Assembly (NCBI GenBank): GCA_019635415.1
Contig: JAHBZN010000003.1
Location: forward strand, 124,001 to 188,000
Direction: 5' to 3'
DNA from: Ramlibacter sp.
GTDB taxonomy: Bacteria > Pseudomonadota > Gammaproteobacteria > Burkholderiales > Burkholderiaceae_C
Length of the DNA: 64,000 nucleotides
The translations under genes were made by a program, and so were the position numbers. Shown piece after piece: positions 17,868 to 26,546 of this stretch; within the stretch, counting starts at the first letter, position 1; every line of letters begins with the position of its first letter. The notes under the pieces were generated by a model, which had not been told where the DNA came from, did not search any database, and was given only the letters and a program-made list of their open reading frames with translations.

Positions 17868-19489
17868 GCCGTGCTCTCCACCAGCGCGCGCAGCCGCGCA
17901 AAGCCCTGATCGCCGCCCAGCGCGAAATCGAACGCGCTGAGCTGCTGCGGCCCCAGCGCACCAAAGCGCTGGGTGATGCCGTCGAACAGGCGCTGCTTGT
18001 AGACCCGCATGGCCGCTGCGTCAGAGAACGGCGCGAGCGCAATCACGCAGGGCGCGCCGCGCTGGCGCGTGGGGTCCAGCGGCCAGCGCCAGGCGGTCTC
18101 GCCGCGGCTGTGCAGTTCCATGATTTCGGCCAGGATTTCCGCGGCACGCGGATGCTCGGCGCGCCACACCACGCAGCGGCTTTCCAGGCCGTAGTCGGTG
18201 CGCAGCCGCGTGAGCCAGCCAAACTCGCCCGCCAGGCCACGCGGCGCCTCGGGCCAGACGGCCAGCAGCTCGCCCGCGCTGACCGACAGGCGCAGGTAGT
18301 CGGCATAGCTCTCCAGCAACACGGCAATGGTCTGCAGGTTGTCGGCCGTGAGCGCGGTGAACGGCATGTTGCTGATGACCATCAAGCCGAACGGCTGGCG
18401 CTCGGTGCTGACCAGCGGCGTAGCCGCGATCAGCGCCGAGCGCCGCACTTTTTCGAGCAGCGCATCCTGCAGGTGCACCTGGTGGCCGGTCTCCAGCGCG
18501 CGCAGCACCATGGGGTCGTCGGGCTGCGGGTCGGCCGGGCGGCCGACCACCGCCACGCGGGTGAGTGCGAGCACCGGCTCCATGCGCACCGAGTACAGCG
18601 CGGCGGACTCCACGCGGCAGTGGTGCACCACGAAGTCCAGCATCATCTGCGCGCCGGGCAGCGCGCCGAGATCGGTCGGGTTGTCGCGGGTGTAACGGTC
18701 CATCAGCACGCGCAGGTCGATCAGCGCCTCGCGCAGCGTGCCGGGGCGGTTCACCATTTCGTACTCGAGTTCGTCGTGCGAGAGCTTGACGAGATAGAGC
18801 CGGCGTGTCAGCCGCTCGACCTTGTCATTGAGAAAGCCCAGGCTCTCCTGCAGCCGCAGCACGCGCAGCCGCCAGTAGCTGCCGAACTCACCGGCGACCA
18901 GCAGCGTGATGGCCCCGCCAAGGAAATACAGCCGCGGAAACGGCATGCCCGGCTCCAGCCAGGCCCAGGCGCCCAGCAGGCCAAACGCGGCCGCCGCGCC
19001 GTACCCCACGCCGTAGCGCAGGGCGATCAACCACGGGCCGAGCCAGGGCCAGGGAAAGCCTTCGTTCACGTAGAACGGGTTGGCCGGGTGGCTCACCCAG
19101 GCCAGGTAGACGAACAGCGCGGGCCACAGCACCGTCTCGGCCACGCGCGCGAACAGCCCCGGGTGATGCCGGATCCAGCGCCGCAGCACGAGCCGCAACA
19201 GCGACGCCAGCCGCCGCACCACGACCCAGGCCATCCACAGCGGCCGCACCAGGCGCCGGGCCCGCCCCGGCGCGCCCGCGGCGTCCGGGTCGCGCAGCAC
19301 CTCCAGCATGTCGTGTACGGACGCCGAGTAGTCCGACTGCAGCGTATCCCGCGGCAGGGCCTCGGCCGGCGCGCCGCGCGCCGCGCGCAGCGACGCCAGC
19401 GCGGCCGGGGTGTCGTCCGTGCGGGTGTCCGGGGTGCCGGGTGGCACCGCGTTAGCGGGTGGCCGCGGCTCGTCCGGTGGGCTCAACAC
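17864..19489 (-). CDS. pelD: c-di-GMP receptor PelD
   Basis: The 541-residue inner-membrane protein has an extended N-terminus, four hydrophobic segments (about residues 115-200), a coiled part, a GAF domain (about 255-400) and a degenerate GGDEF-like domain to the C-terminus. PelD binds c-di-GMP and activates Pel export. In Pseudomonas the inhibitory-site motif is RxxD with a second Arg about 35 residues later. Here the matching place reads RLRTD at 428-432, with Arg462 and Arg468 downstream, so spacing differs by one residue. The N-terminus overlaps pelC by 38 bp. Confidence 0.93.
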   Translation of the reverse strand: MLSPPDEPRPPANAVPPGTPDTRTDDTPAALASLRAARGAPAEALPRDTLQSDYSASVHDMLEVLRDPDAAGAPGRARRLVRPLWMAWVVVRRLASLLRLVLRRWIRHHPGLFARVAETVLWPALFVYLAWVSHPANPFYVNEGFPWPWLGPWLIALRYGVGYGAAAAFGLLGAWAWLEPGMPFPRLYFLGGAITLLVAGEFGSYWRLRVLRLQESLGFLNDKVERLTRRLYLVKLSHDELEYEMVNRPGTLREALIDLRVLMDRYTRDNPTDLGALPGAQMMLDFVVHHCRVESAALYSVRMEPVLALTRVAVVGRPADPQPDDPMVLRALETGHQVHLQDALLEKVRRSALIAATPLVSTERQPFGLMVISNMPFTALTADNLQTIAVLLESYADYLRLSVSAGELLAVWPEAPRGLAGEFGWLTRLRTDYGLESRCVVWRAEHPRAAEILAEIMELHSRGETAWRWPLDPTRQRGAPCVIALAPFSDAAAMRVYKQRLFDGITQRFGALGPQQLSAFDFALGGDQGFARLRALVESTA

Positions 19490-20039
19490 GGATTCCCGAC
19501 ACCAGTTCGGCGGCCAGCTGCTGCCCCACCGCGGCCAGCGCCTGGCGGCTGCCGCCTGTGCGGCCCCCGGCCGATGAATAGACCACCTGGTCGTTGGACA
19601 GGTCCTTGACCTGCAGCATCAGCCCCACGGCAGGTTCACCGTCCACGCCGACCTTGTAGCGCCATTCATTGACGGCGCCACTGACGACATAGCGCACACC
19701 CTGGGTGCGGGCCCATTTCTCGGCCTCGGCCTGGGCCTTGCGCTCACCGGGCTCGAACAGCGTCTCGGGGTTGAGCGCGGGCGGGTACAGCACGAGCTGG
19801 CGCAGGCCGGCCTGGCGCAGCGCGGGCTCCAGCAGCGCCTCCACGCGCAGGCCGGCCTGCGGCACGTCGGTGAAGTTGGCCACCGGCAGCAGCGCCACCT
19901 TGTCGCCCGCGGCGATGGCCTGGGCCATCGCCGAACGCCCGCTGCTGCCCTGGCCGCCGGGGCCGAGCACGCCGCAGGCCGCCAGCACGGCGGCACTGAG
20001 CAGGATGGAAATCAGTCGCGGAGTTTTCATGGTGGTCAC
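19452..20039 (-). CDS. pelC: Pel outer-membrane-associated lipoprotein PelC
   Basis: The roughly 195-residue lipoprotein has lipobox LAAC near residue 22 and matches PelC (VALLPVANFTDVPQAGLRVEALLEPALRQAG, YVVSGAVNEWRYKVGVDGEP). PelC forms a dodecameric ring at the inner face of the outer membrane and guides Pel to the PelB pore. The GTG at 20039 overlaps the pelB stop by 4 bp, which suggests coupling. An in-frame ATG at 20030 is the alternative and neither has a strong ribosome-binding site. Confidence 0.93.
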   Translation of the reverse strand: MTTMKTPRLISILLSAAVLAACGVLGPGGQGSSGRSAMAQAIAAGDKVALLPVANFTDVPQAGLRVEALLEPALRQAGLRQLVLYPPALNPETLFEPGERKAQAEAEKWARTQGVRYVVSGAVNEWRYKVGVDGEPAVGLMLQVKDLSNDQVVYSSAGGRTGGSRQALAAVGQQLAAELVSGIRVEPTGRAAATR

Positions 20040-23000
20040 CGGTCAAAAAAGGTTTCGTACTGAAGGCGCAGCTCCCGCACGTCATCGCTGCCCGAGAGGC
20101 CGCCCGTGCCTGGCCGGATGTCCAGATGCACGCTGAGCTGGTCACGCCCGGCGACCGACCCCTTGGCGCCCAATCGTAGCAACCCCTGCGTCTGCTGCCC
20201 AGTCGGCGAACGCCGCGTCTCGAGGCCGATTTCGCCCCACGGCCGCCAGGCCCGGCTGTAGATCGAGGGGTCGGCCTGAGCCAGCCCCACGCCCAGGCTG
20301 GCCGACAGGGCGCTGGACGACGGCCCGAGGAACAGGCCGCTGGAGGGCACGCCGCCGCCAGGCACCAGCACCGCCGTGGCGGGGTCGGGCTGGCCATCCA
20401 CGCGCACCACGCTGCGGCGCAGCTGGACCTGCAGGCGCACGTCGGGGTAGTCGCGGCGCCAGACCCACTGGCCGGTCAGGGCGGCATCCACCGTGCGGCC
20501 CAGGCCGGCCCCGGTCTGGGTCCGCAGGCGGCTCGCCGCCAGGCTGGCCTGGGCTTCCAGCCGCTCGTTCAGCCGCAGGTTGAGGCTGGCGGCCACACGG
20601 TCGCGCGCGCCCGCCACGGCCATGGCGCTGCTCTCATCAGAGCGCTCGTTGCGCGCGGCCTCCAGCTGCAGCCGCGCCCGCGGGTTCAGCTGCGTGCTCA
20701 GTTGCAGAAACAGCCCCTGCACCGTGGCCAGCGCATCGCGCACCAGCCACTGGGCCTTGAGGTCGCCCCAGGGCGTGGCCGTCTCGATGCCGGCGCGCAG
20801 CTCGCGGTCGTGCGCAGGCGTGGCGGCGATCTGCGCGGCATCGCGGCTGCGGTCGCCGGCCTCGGTGAGCGCCAGGGTCAGCCGCAGCCGGGGCGCGAGC
20901 GCCACCGAGGTGTCGATGCGCACTTCGCGCCGCGCGATGACGCCGGCGCGCCGCGTAAGCACCTGCGTGCCGACCCGGCTGGCCCCGGCCAGCAGGTCGT
21001 CCTGCAACGCTTGCTGGGCCTCGTCGCCCGGGCCCTCGGGCCGGCGCTGGGCCTGTGCCGTGCCCAGTGCGGCGGCCTCGCCGCGGCGCCCCAGCAGGCG
21101 CAGCGCCGTGAGGCGGTCCTGCGGATCGATGCGGTCCGCGCCCGGGCCGCTGGCGCGGTCCAGCAGATGCGCCATGGCCTGCGGGTCTTCCTGCGAAATG
21201 GCCAGCGCGAGCGTCTGGTACGCAGGCAAGGCCATGCGCTGGGCCTGCTGCTGCCAGAGCCAGCGCTGCGCGGCATCGAAACGCCCTTCGGACAGCAGCC
21301 AGGCGCCGACCAGTTCACTGGCCTGGCGCCGGGCCGCAGCGTCGTCGCCGCTGGCGGCGAGCCACTGGCCCAGCTCGCGCCACAGGCGCTCCTTCTGCGG
21401 GCCACCCGCCAGGCCCGGCGCCAGCCGCAGCTGGGCGGCCAGCGCCTGGCGCCCCTGCTCGCGGCCCGCCGGGCGGCGCGCGGCCTGTTGCGCCAGCAGC
21501 CAGGCGTGGCGGCGCACGCGCAGGGCCGGGGCCTCGCGGCCGGCCCGCTCGAGCACGTCGGCGTAGTTCATGAGCCAGAGGAAGTCGCTGGCATGGGCGC
21601 GGGCGGCCGGCTGCAGCAGCGCCAGCGCCAGGCGCGGTTCGTCCAGCAGTTGCCAGGCCGCGGCCAGCACCTCGCCGTAGGCCAGGTCGTTGCGGGCCCG
21701 CGTGCCCACCCGGGCCAGCTCGGCGCGCAGCGTGGCGCTGTCCTGCTGGTCAATCAGCAGCCACCAGTAGGCCACGCGGGTCGGGGCATGATCGGGTCGC
21801 AGGCGCAGGCCCTGCTCATAGTCGCGCCGCGCCAGCGCCACTTCGCCCAGCCGCGCGTACAGGCCGGCGCGGCGCTCCAGGAACACCGGCGAACGCTCCA
21901 GTTTCTGGCGGTGCTCAGGCGTCAGCGTGGACAGCAAGCCGTCCAGGCCCGTGGGACGCGGCTGCCCGGCGATCGCATCGAGCCAGGCGTAGACGATCGC
22001 GTCCCCGGGGAAACGGCGGTACAACTGCGCGGCCAGCGCCAGGGCTTCGGCATCGCGGTCGTCGTCCAGCCGCAGGCGAATGGCCCGTTCGGCCTGGTAG
22101 GGCGCGGGACGGCCCGAGGCGATCAGCCGGTCCAGCGCATCGAGCGCCACCGCACGCTCGCCGGTCTCGTAGGCGGTGTCGGCCACCAGGTCCCAATAGG
22201 CGTCATCGAACGGACCGGGCGCCAGCCGCGCCGCGCGCAGCGCGCGCAGGGCCAGCGGCATCTGCCCCTGCCGCAGGTGCAGCTGGGCCAGGCGCATGGC
22301 GTCGTCGCGGGCGAGGCCGTCGGGGCGCAGCTGTTCGAGCAACGCAATGGCTTCGGCCGGCCGGCCGGCGCGCTCCAGCAACCGGGCCTGCAGGCTTTGC
22401 CATGCGGCCCGCGTGGCCGGGTCGGCGCCAGGCTGGCTGGCCGCGAGCTCGCGCACGAAGCCCAGCGCGCCATCGACCGACCCCAGGCGCTCATAGGCCT
22501 GCACCACCTGCTCCACCTCGGCCAGGCTCAGCGGGCGCTGACGCCGCAGCGCCAGCCAGGCCGCCAGCAGCGCGTCGTCGTCGTACAGCATGGGGCTGAG
22601 GCGGAACACATTGGCCAGCGCGCGTTCACTGGCACCGCGCTTGAGCAGTTCCAGCCAGGCGGCCAGGGCCTGCGGCGCCAGCCCGGCCCACTCGGCCACC
22701 TGGGCCTTGCGCTCGAGCCAGCTCACGCTCTGGGGCTCGGCCACCAGCGCGGCGTCGGCCACGCGCAGCGCGGCTTTCAGGTCGCCTGCGGCGGCAAAGG
22801 TGTCCCATGCGGTCTGGCGCTGAGCCGGGGTCAGGGTGCGCGCCAGCTCGGCCGGGCTGGCCTGGGGCGGCACCGCCTGCCGCAGGTGCACGGCGGCTTC
22901 ACGCGGCTGGGCCGCGCCCAGCGCCAGCTCGGTCAGCCACCAGTACAGCGGATCCCCGGCGGGCAGCGGCAGGGCCTCGCGCACGGCGGCCTGCCAGGCC

Positions 23001-23788
23001 GCGAGGGGCTGGCCTCCGGCCAGCAGGGCCTGCACGCCCTTTCGCAGCAGCTGGTCGCGCGCGTCGCGCTGGGCGGTCTTGCGCCGCGCCGCAAAGTACA
23101 GCTCGCTGGCCAGCGTGAACTGGCCATCGGCCACGGCCATCGTGGCGCCGCGCGACAGGTCGGCCAGCCCGGCCGCGGGCAGATTGAGCAGGCGGCGCAG
23201 CAGGTCGCGCCCGATGGCCCGGGCTTCATCAAGGGCCGGCCCGCCTTCGGGGCCCAGCGCGGCCTGCAGGGCCAGCGCGGTCTGGCGGGCCGCAAACACC
23301 TGGGCCGGCGTGGCCACGGCGGCCACGCGGACCCGCAGGCGCTTGACCAGTTCGGCCGCGGCTTCGCGGGTTTCCTCGTCGCGGTCGCGCGTCTGGGCCT
23401 GGCGCAGGCGGGCCTGCCACCAGGACAGGTCGGCGGCGTCCCAGGCGCCTTGCGCCACCGCGCTCGCGTTGGCCAGGGCCTGGGCGTCATTCAGCACCTG
23501 GCGCGCGCCGAGGAGATCGCCGCCGGCGAGCAGCTTCTCGGCCAGCAGCAGGCGCAGGCCGAGGTCCCGGGGTTCGGTGCGGATGATGTTGCGCAGGTAG
23601 GCGACCGTGAGTTCGCGGTTGCCCTGGTCGGTCTCGCCCCGCAGCAGGGTCAGCAGGTCGGCCCGCGGAAACACCAGCGCGAGGCCGCCGGCCGCCAGCG
23701 CCACCATGCCCAGCAGCGCCCCCCACGAGAGGACGCGGCTGCGGCTGGCATCACCCGGGGCAACGGAGTAGGACGACGGTCGTTCCAA
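20036..23788 (-). CDS. pelB: Pel outer-membrane porin/TPR scaffold PelB
   Basis: The roughly 1250-residue protein has an N-terminal transmembrane helix (WGALLGMVALAAGGLALVF), many TPR-type helical repeats over the first 900 residues and a C-terminal beta-barrel of about 300 residues ending LQYETFFDR. PelB is the export pore and its TPRs contact PelA. The frame has no ATG or GTG before the membrane helix. I chose the TTG at 23788 because GGAGG lies 9 bases upstream; a TTG at 23809 is the other option. Either way the start lies inside the 3' end of pelA. Confidence 0.93.
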   Translation of the reverse strand: MERPSSYSVAPGDASRSRVLSWGALLGMVALAAGGLALVFPRADLLTLLRGETDQGNRELTVAYLRNIIRTEPRDLGLRLLLAEKLLAGGDLLGARQVLNDAQALANASAVAQGAWDAADLSWWQARLRQAQTRDRDEETREAAAELVKRLRVRVAAVATPAQVFAARQTALALQAALGPEGGPALDEARAIGRDLLRRLLNLPAAGLADLSRGATMAVADGQFTLASELYFAARRKTAQRDARDQLLRKGVQALLAGGQPLAAWQAAVREALPLPAGDPLYWWLTELALGAAQPREAAVHLRQAVPPQASPAELARTLTPAQRQTAWDTFAAAGDLKAALRVADAALVAEPQSVSWLERKAQVAEWAGLAPQALAAWLELLKRGASERALANVFRLSPMLYDDDALLAAWLALRRQRPLSLAEVEQVVQAYERLGSVDGALGFVRELAASQPGADPATRAAWQSLQARLLERAGRPAEAIALLEQLRPDGLARDDAMRLAQLHLRQGQMPLALRALRAARLAPGPFDDAYWDLVADTAYETGERAVALDALDRLIASGRPAPYQAERAIRLRLDDDRDAEALALAAQLYRRFPGDAIVYAWLDAIAGQPRPTGLDGLLSTLTPEHRQKLERSPVFLERRAGLYARLGEVALARRDYEQGLRLRPDHAPTRVAYWWLLIDQQDSATLRAELARVGTRARNDLAYGEVLAAAWQLLDEPRLALALLQPAARAHASDFLWLMNYADVLERAGREAPALRVRRHAWLLAQQAARRPAGREQGRQALAAQLRLAPGLAGGPQKERLWRELGQWLAASGDDAAARRQASELVGAWLLSEGRFDAAQRWLWQQQAQRMALPAYQTLALAISQEDPQAMAHLLDRASGPGADRIDPQDRLTALRLLGRRGEAAALGTAQAQRRPEGPGDEAQQALQDDLLAGASRVGTQVLTRRAGVIARREVRIDTSVALAPRLRLTLALTEAGDRSRDAAQIAATPAHDRELRAGIETATPWGDLKAQWLVRDALATVQGLFLQLSTQLNPRARLQLEAARNERSDESSAMAVAGARDRVAASLNLRLNERLEAQASLAASRLRTQTGAGLGRTVDAALTGQWVWRRDYPDVRLQVQLRRSVVRVDGQPDPATAVLVPGGGVPSSGLFLGPSSSALSASLGVGLAQADPSIYSRAWRPWGEIGLETRRSPTGQQTQGLLRLGAKGSVAGRDQLSVHLDIRPGTGGLSGSDDVRELRLQYETFFDR

Positions 23789-26546
23789 GTCCGGACGCCT
23801 CCACGTCAAGCTGCTCCCCCCGCCGCACCGCGCGCTGGCCCGGCGCGGGCTGCAGCGTGCAGCCCGGCGCCACGAAGCGGGCCTGCAGCGGCAGGTGGCC
23901 GTCGAAGCGCAGCGTCTGCAGTTCGCCCTGGCGCTCCCAGCCGGTCAGCTTGGCGTTGGCGGATTCAAGGTAAAAAGTGCCTCCAGCCCTTGCTGGCTGG
24001 TCATAGCTTGCTATGGATCTGGAAGCATGCACATAGTCCACGGTGGCATGGCGGACGTGGCCGGCGATGCCGCTGGCGGCGCTGGCGGCGGGCAGCGCGG
24101 AGCCGGCCTCGACCCGCCATTCGCGCAGAAACCGGCCCCCGCGCAGTTCCAGCCCGGTGTCCGTGCGTGCCACGGTGGCGCGGCGCCAGTCGAGCACGCG
24201 CTCGATGTACTCGCTGGCATGGACCGGGTGCAGGCGCTGCTGGCGCAGCTGGGCCTCGGCCCAGTCGTAGGCCTTGTGCAGCGAGGCGATGCTGGCGCGC
24301 TTGGTGGCGATGTACAGGTGGTAGTAGATGTCCACCGGCTTCAGGCGCAGCGGGGTCTCGGTCATCTCGAAGGTCTCGATCACGCGCTCGAAGCCATAGA
24401 ACGGGCCCTGCCACAGGTTGGTGTAGACGTTCTCGTTCTGCATCGGGGCATAGACCTGGAACCAGTCGCCTTTCATCATGCCGATGGGCCCGACCAGGGT
24501 GAGCGAGGGCTCGGCCCGCGTGATCCAGGTGTTGCCGCTGTTCATGTTGAGCAGGCCGGCCTCGTAGGCCAGGCGCACCGGCGTGGCCAGCGGCTGGGTG
24601 TCGCCGCTCCACAGCACCACGCGCGTCTTCTTGCCCGGCGGGGCGAGGCGGTCGATGTAGTCGCGTGCGCCGCTGATCTCGCGCGCCGCGTCGTAGCGGT
24701 AGCCGGGCAGCGCCAGGCCCATGACGCGGCCGGGGCGCTGGATGCCCAGCTCGGCATCGGCCCAGTAGAACGGGTGGCTCCAGGTGTGGCTGGCCATCTC
24801 CACATGCGGCAGCGCGAAGATCTCGCGCGCGGTCTTCTCCATGAGCGGCGACAGCGCCGGGTACAGGCCCCTGGGCGAGACCTCGCCCTCGATGATGGAC
24901 ACGGTGCTGGGCCAGCGGTAGCGCTCCAGGAACTCCTTGAGCAGCACCTCGCCGGCCAGCGGCGTGCCGGGCAGCTCGGCGCGGCTGGGAAAGCCGTCGC
25001 CATCCACGTGGACCATCAGCAGGCGGCGGCCGGTTTCGGTGGTCACGTCGGGCACCGGCAGGTCGCCCGGCCGCTTGAGCGCGGCACGGAAGAACGCGAT
25101 CGGGTCCACCACCCAGCGCTCGCCGTTGTCCTGCGGCAGATCGACCTTCCAGTAGCGGTCGGCCGCAAAGCCGCCCCAGGGGGTGATGGCGATGACATCG
25201 GCGTCGCCATCGGTCTCGCTGTGCACGCGAAGCCAGACGTCGCCCTGCCCGGGACGCAGCGCCGACGGGGTGAAGTTCTTCACGTTGGGCACGGGCTCGA
25301 TCTCGTAGCCCACGTGCGGCGAGCGCTTGTGCAGCACCAGCGGACGGGTCTGGCGCACGGTGTCACCCACGTCACGGCCAAAAGCGTCCATGGCCGCGTC
25401 GCCCGGCAGCTCGCCGACCATGGCCACGGGAACCGCCTGGGTGCGCGCTGCGTTGAGCAGCGCCATGAGGGGCGCCGTCTCCTGGAACGGCCCGCGGTTG
25501 AACCAGGTCACCACGCCGGCAAAGCGCCCGGCCAGCGGCAGGCGCGACAGCTGCTCGAGCTCCGGCGAGCCGTAGTAGACGTAGCGCACGTTCAGGCCCA
25601 GGTAGTTGAGCGGCAGCGTGCCCACGCGGTGGATCTCGTGGCTGGCCAGTTGCGCCAGGTTGCCCGGCTCGTCATGGATGGCCAGCACCTGGCGCGGCAG
25701 GGCCTCGACCTGGCCCACTCCCAGCAGATCCAGCGCCGGGTCGGTGACCCAGGGCACGATGCCCAGCGCCTTGATCTGTTGCGCGGTCTCGCGCGCCAGC
25801 GCCCGGTCGCCGGGCGGCACGTAGTCGATCGCGATCACCGGCAGCCGGTAGTCGTCGCGGCACTTGCGCAGCTGCGCCAGCAGCCAGTCACGGTCGGCCT
25901 GCGGCACGGCGCGGTAGACCTGCCGCCCCGCGTCCCAGCCCTGGAACAGCGACTCCGCCGCGACGGCCCAGGCCAGCGAATGCACCTGCGGCAGGATTTC
26001 GAAGCCGCGGTTGAACACCAGCCGCGCCTCGGGGTACGCGCGCTTGATGTCCTGCACCAGCGCCACCAGCCCGGCCACCTGGCGCGCCTGGGCCTCGGGG
26101 GTCCGGGCCACGAGCTGGAACGAGTCCAGCGTGTCCAGGAAGAACGCCCGGAAGCCGCGGTCCCACAGCGGCTTGACCACCTGGCCCACGAAGAACGCGC
26201 GCCATTCGGGCGCGGACTGGTCCGCCACGATGGCGCCCCAGGCGGTGTTCTCGCCGAGCTTCCACTGCGGGGCCATGCGCGCGAAATACGCCCGCGTGGG
26301 GTGCACCTCGCCCACCGAGAGATAGGCCGCCACCGTGGTGTCGGGATTGAGCCGGTGGCCCCAGCCGGCCGGGCCCACGTGGTCGGGTTCGACCACGGCC
26401 ACGTCGTAGGCTCCCAGCGTCTCCCAGGGGATGTCGGCCCCGTAATAGAAGGCAAATGTGGGTGTAGCCCTTGCCGGCTGGCCACTCATTGCTATCAAAA
26501 ACAGAGCGGTGGCGGCCAGCCACCGGCGCAGGCGGCCCGCCGTCAC
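23751..26546 (-). CDS. pelA: Pel deacetylase/hydrolase PelA
   Basis: The 931-residue periplasmic protein is close to the usual 948. After the signal peptide comes a TIM-barrel hydrolase domain (AFYYGADIPWETLGAYDVAVVEP; FFLDTLDSF near residues 135-142). Next is a middle domain, then a deacetylase domain with HVDGDGF near residues 512-518 and the zinc motif SHTWSH near residues 585-590, and a C-terminal beta domain. PelA deacetylates and can cleave Pel during export. The GTG at 26546 overlaps the stop of the upstream synthetase gene by 4 bp. Two copies of the 57-nt repeat lie inside the gene, one coding for part of the signal peptide. Confidence 0.95.
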   Translation of the reverse strand: MTAGRLRRWLAATALFLIAMSGQPARATPTFAFYYGADIPWETLGAYDVAVVEPDHVGPAGWGHRLNPDTTVAAYLSVGEVHPTRAYFARMAPQWKLGENTAWGAIVADQSAPEWRAFFVGQVVKPLWDRGFRAFFLDTLDSFQLVARTPEAQARQVAGLVALVQDIKRAYPEARLVFNRGFEILPQVHSLAWAVAAESLFQGWDAGRQVYRAVPQADRDWLLAQLRKCRDDYRLPVIAIDYVPPGDRALARETAQQIKALGIVPWVTDPALDLLGVGQVEALPRQVLAIHDEPGNLAQLASHEIHRVGTLPLNYLGLNVRYVYYGSPELEQLSRLPLAGRFAGVVTWFNRGPFQETAPLMALLNAARTQAVPVAMVGELPGDAAMDAFGRDVGDTVRQTRPLVLHKRSPHVGYEIEPVPNVKNFTPSALRPGQGDVWLRVHSETDGDADVIAITPWGGFAADRYWKVDLPQDNGERWVVDPIAFFRAALKRPGDLPVPDVTTETGRRLLMVHVDGDGFPSRAELPGTPLAGEVLLKEFLERYRWPSTVSIIEGEVSPRGLYPALSPLMEKTAREIFALPHVEMASHTWSHPFYWADAELGIQRPGRVMGLALPGYRYDAAREISGARDYIDRLAPPGKKTRVVLWSGDTQPLATPVRLAYEAGLLNMNSGNTWITRAEPSLTLVGPIGMMKGDWFQVYAPMQNENVYTNLWQGPFYGFERVIETFEMTETPLRLKPVDIYYHLYIATKRASIASLHKAYDWAEAQLRQQRLHPVHASEYIERVLDWRRATVARTDTGLELRGGRFLREWRVEAGSALPAASAASGIAGHVRHATVDYVHASRSIASYDQPARAGGTFYLESANAKLTGWERQGELQTLRFDGHLPLQARFVAPGCTLQPAPGQRAVRRGEQLDVEASGLGTTVVLLRCPG
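23970..24026 (-). repeat. 57-nt repeat, copy in pelA 3' part
   Basis: On the minus strand this unit begins GCTTCC and ends TTTTTAC, with the shared core AGCAAGGGCT at positions 34-43 of the unit. It is read in frame by pelA as 19 residues containing SIASYDQPARA. Five other units of the same 57-nt length occur in the window. Shared invariant columns are GCT at 1-3, AGC at 15-17, TG at 24-25, CC at 27-28 and AAGG at 36-39. Confidence 0.85.
26451..26507 (-). repeat. 57-nt repeat, copy in pelA signal peptide
   Basis: On the minus strand the unit begins GCTCTG and ends ATTTGCC, with core GGCAAGGGCT. pelA reads it in frame as 19 residues, including LIAMSGQPARA, which covers the end of the hydrophobic core and the predicted cleavage region of the signal peptide. 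It shares all invariant columns with the other five units. Confidence 0.85.

Noticed and set aside
20702..24502. Very long open frame on the plus strand opposite pelB and pelA
   Set aside because: High G+C keeps the antisense frame open. The protein is Gln/Arg/Gly/His-rich without domains, and the minus-strand genes are well supported.
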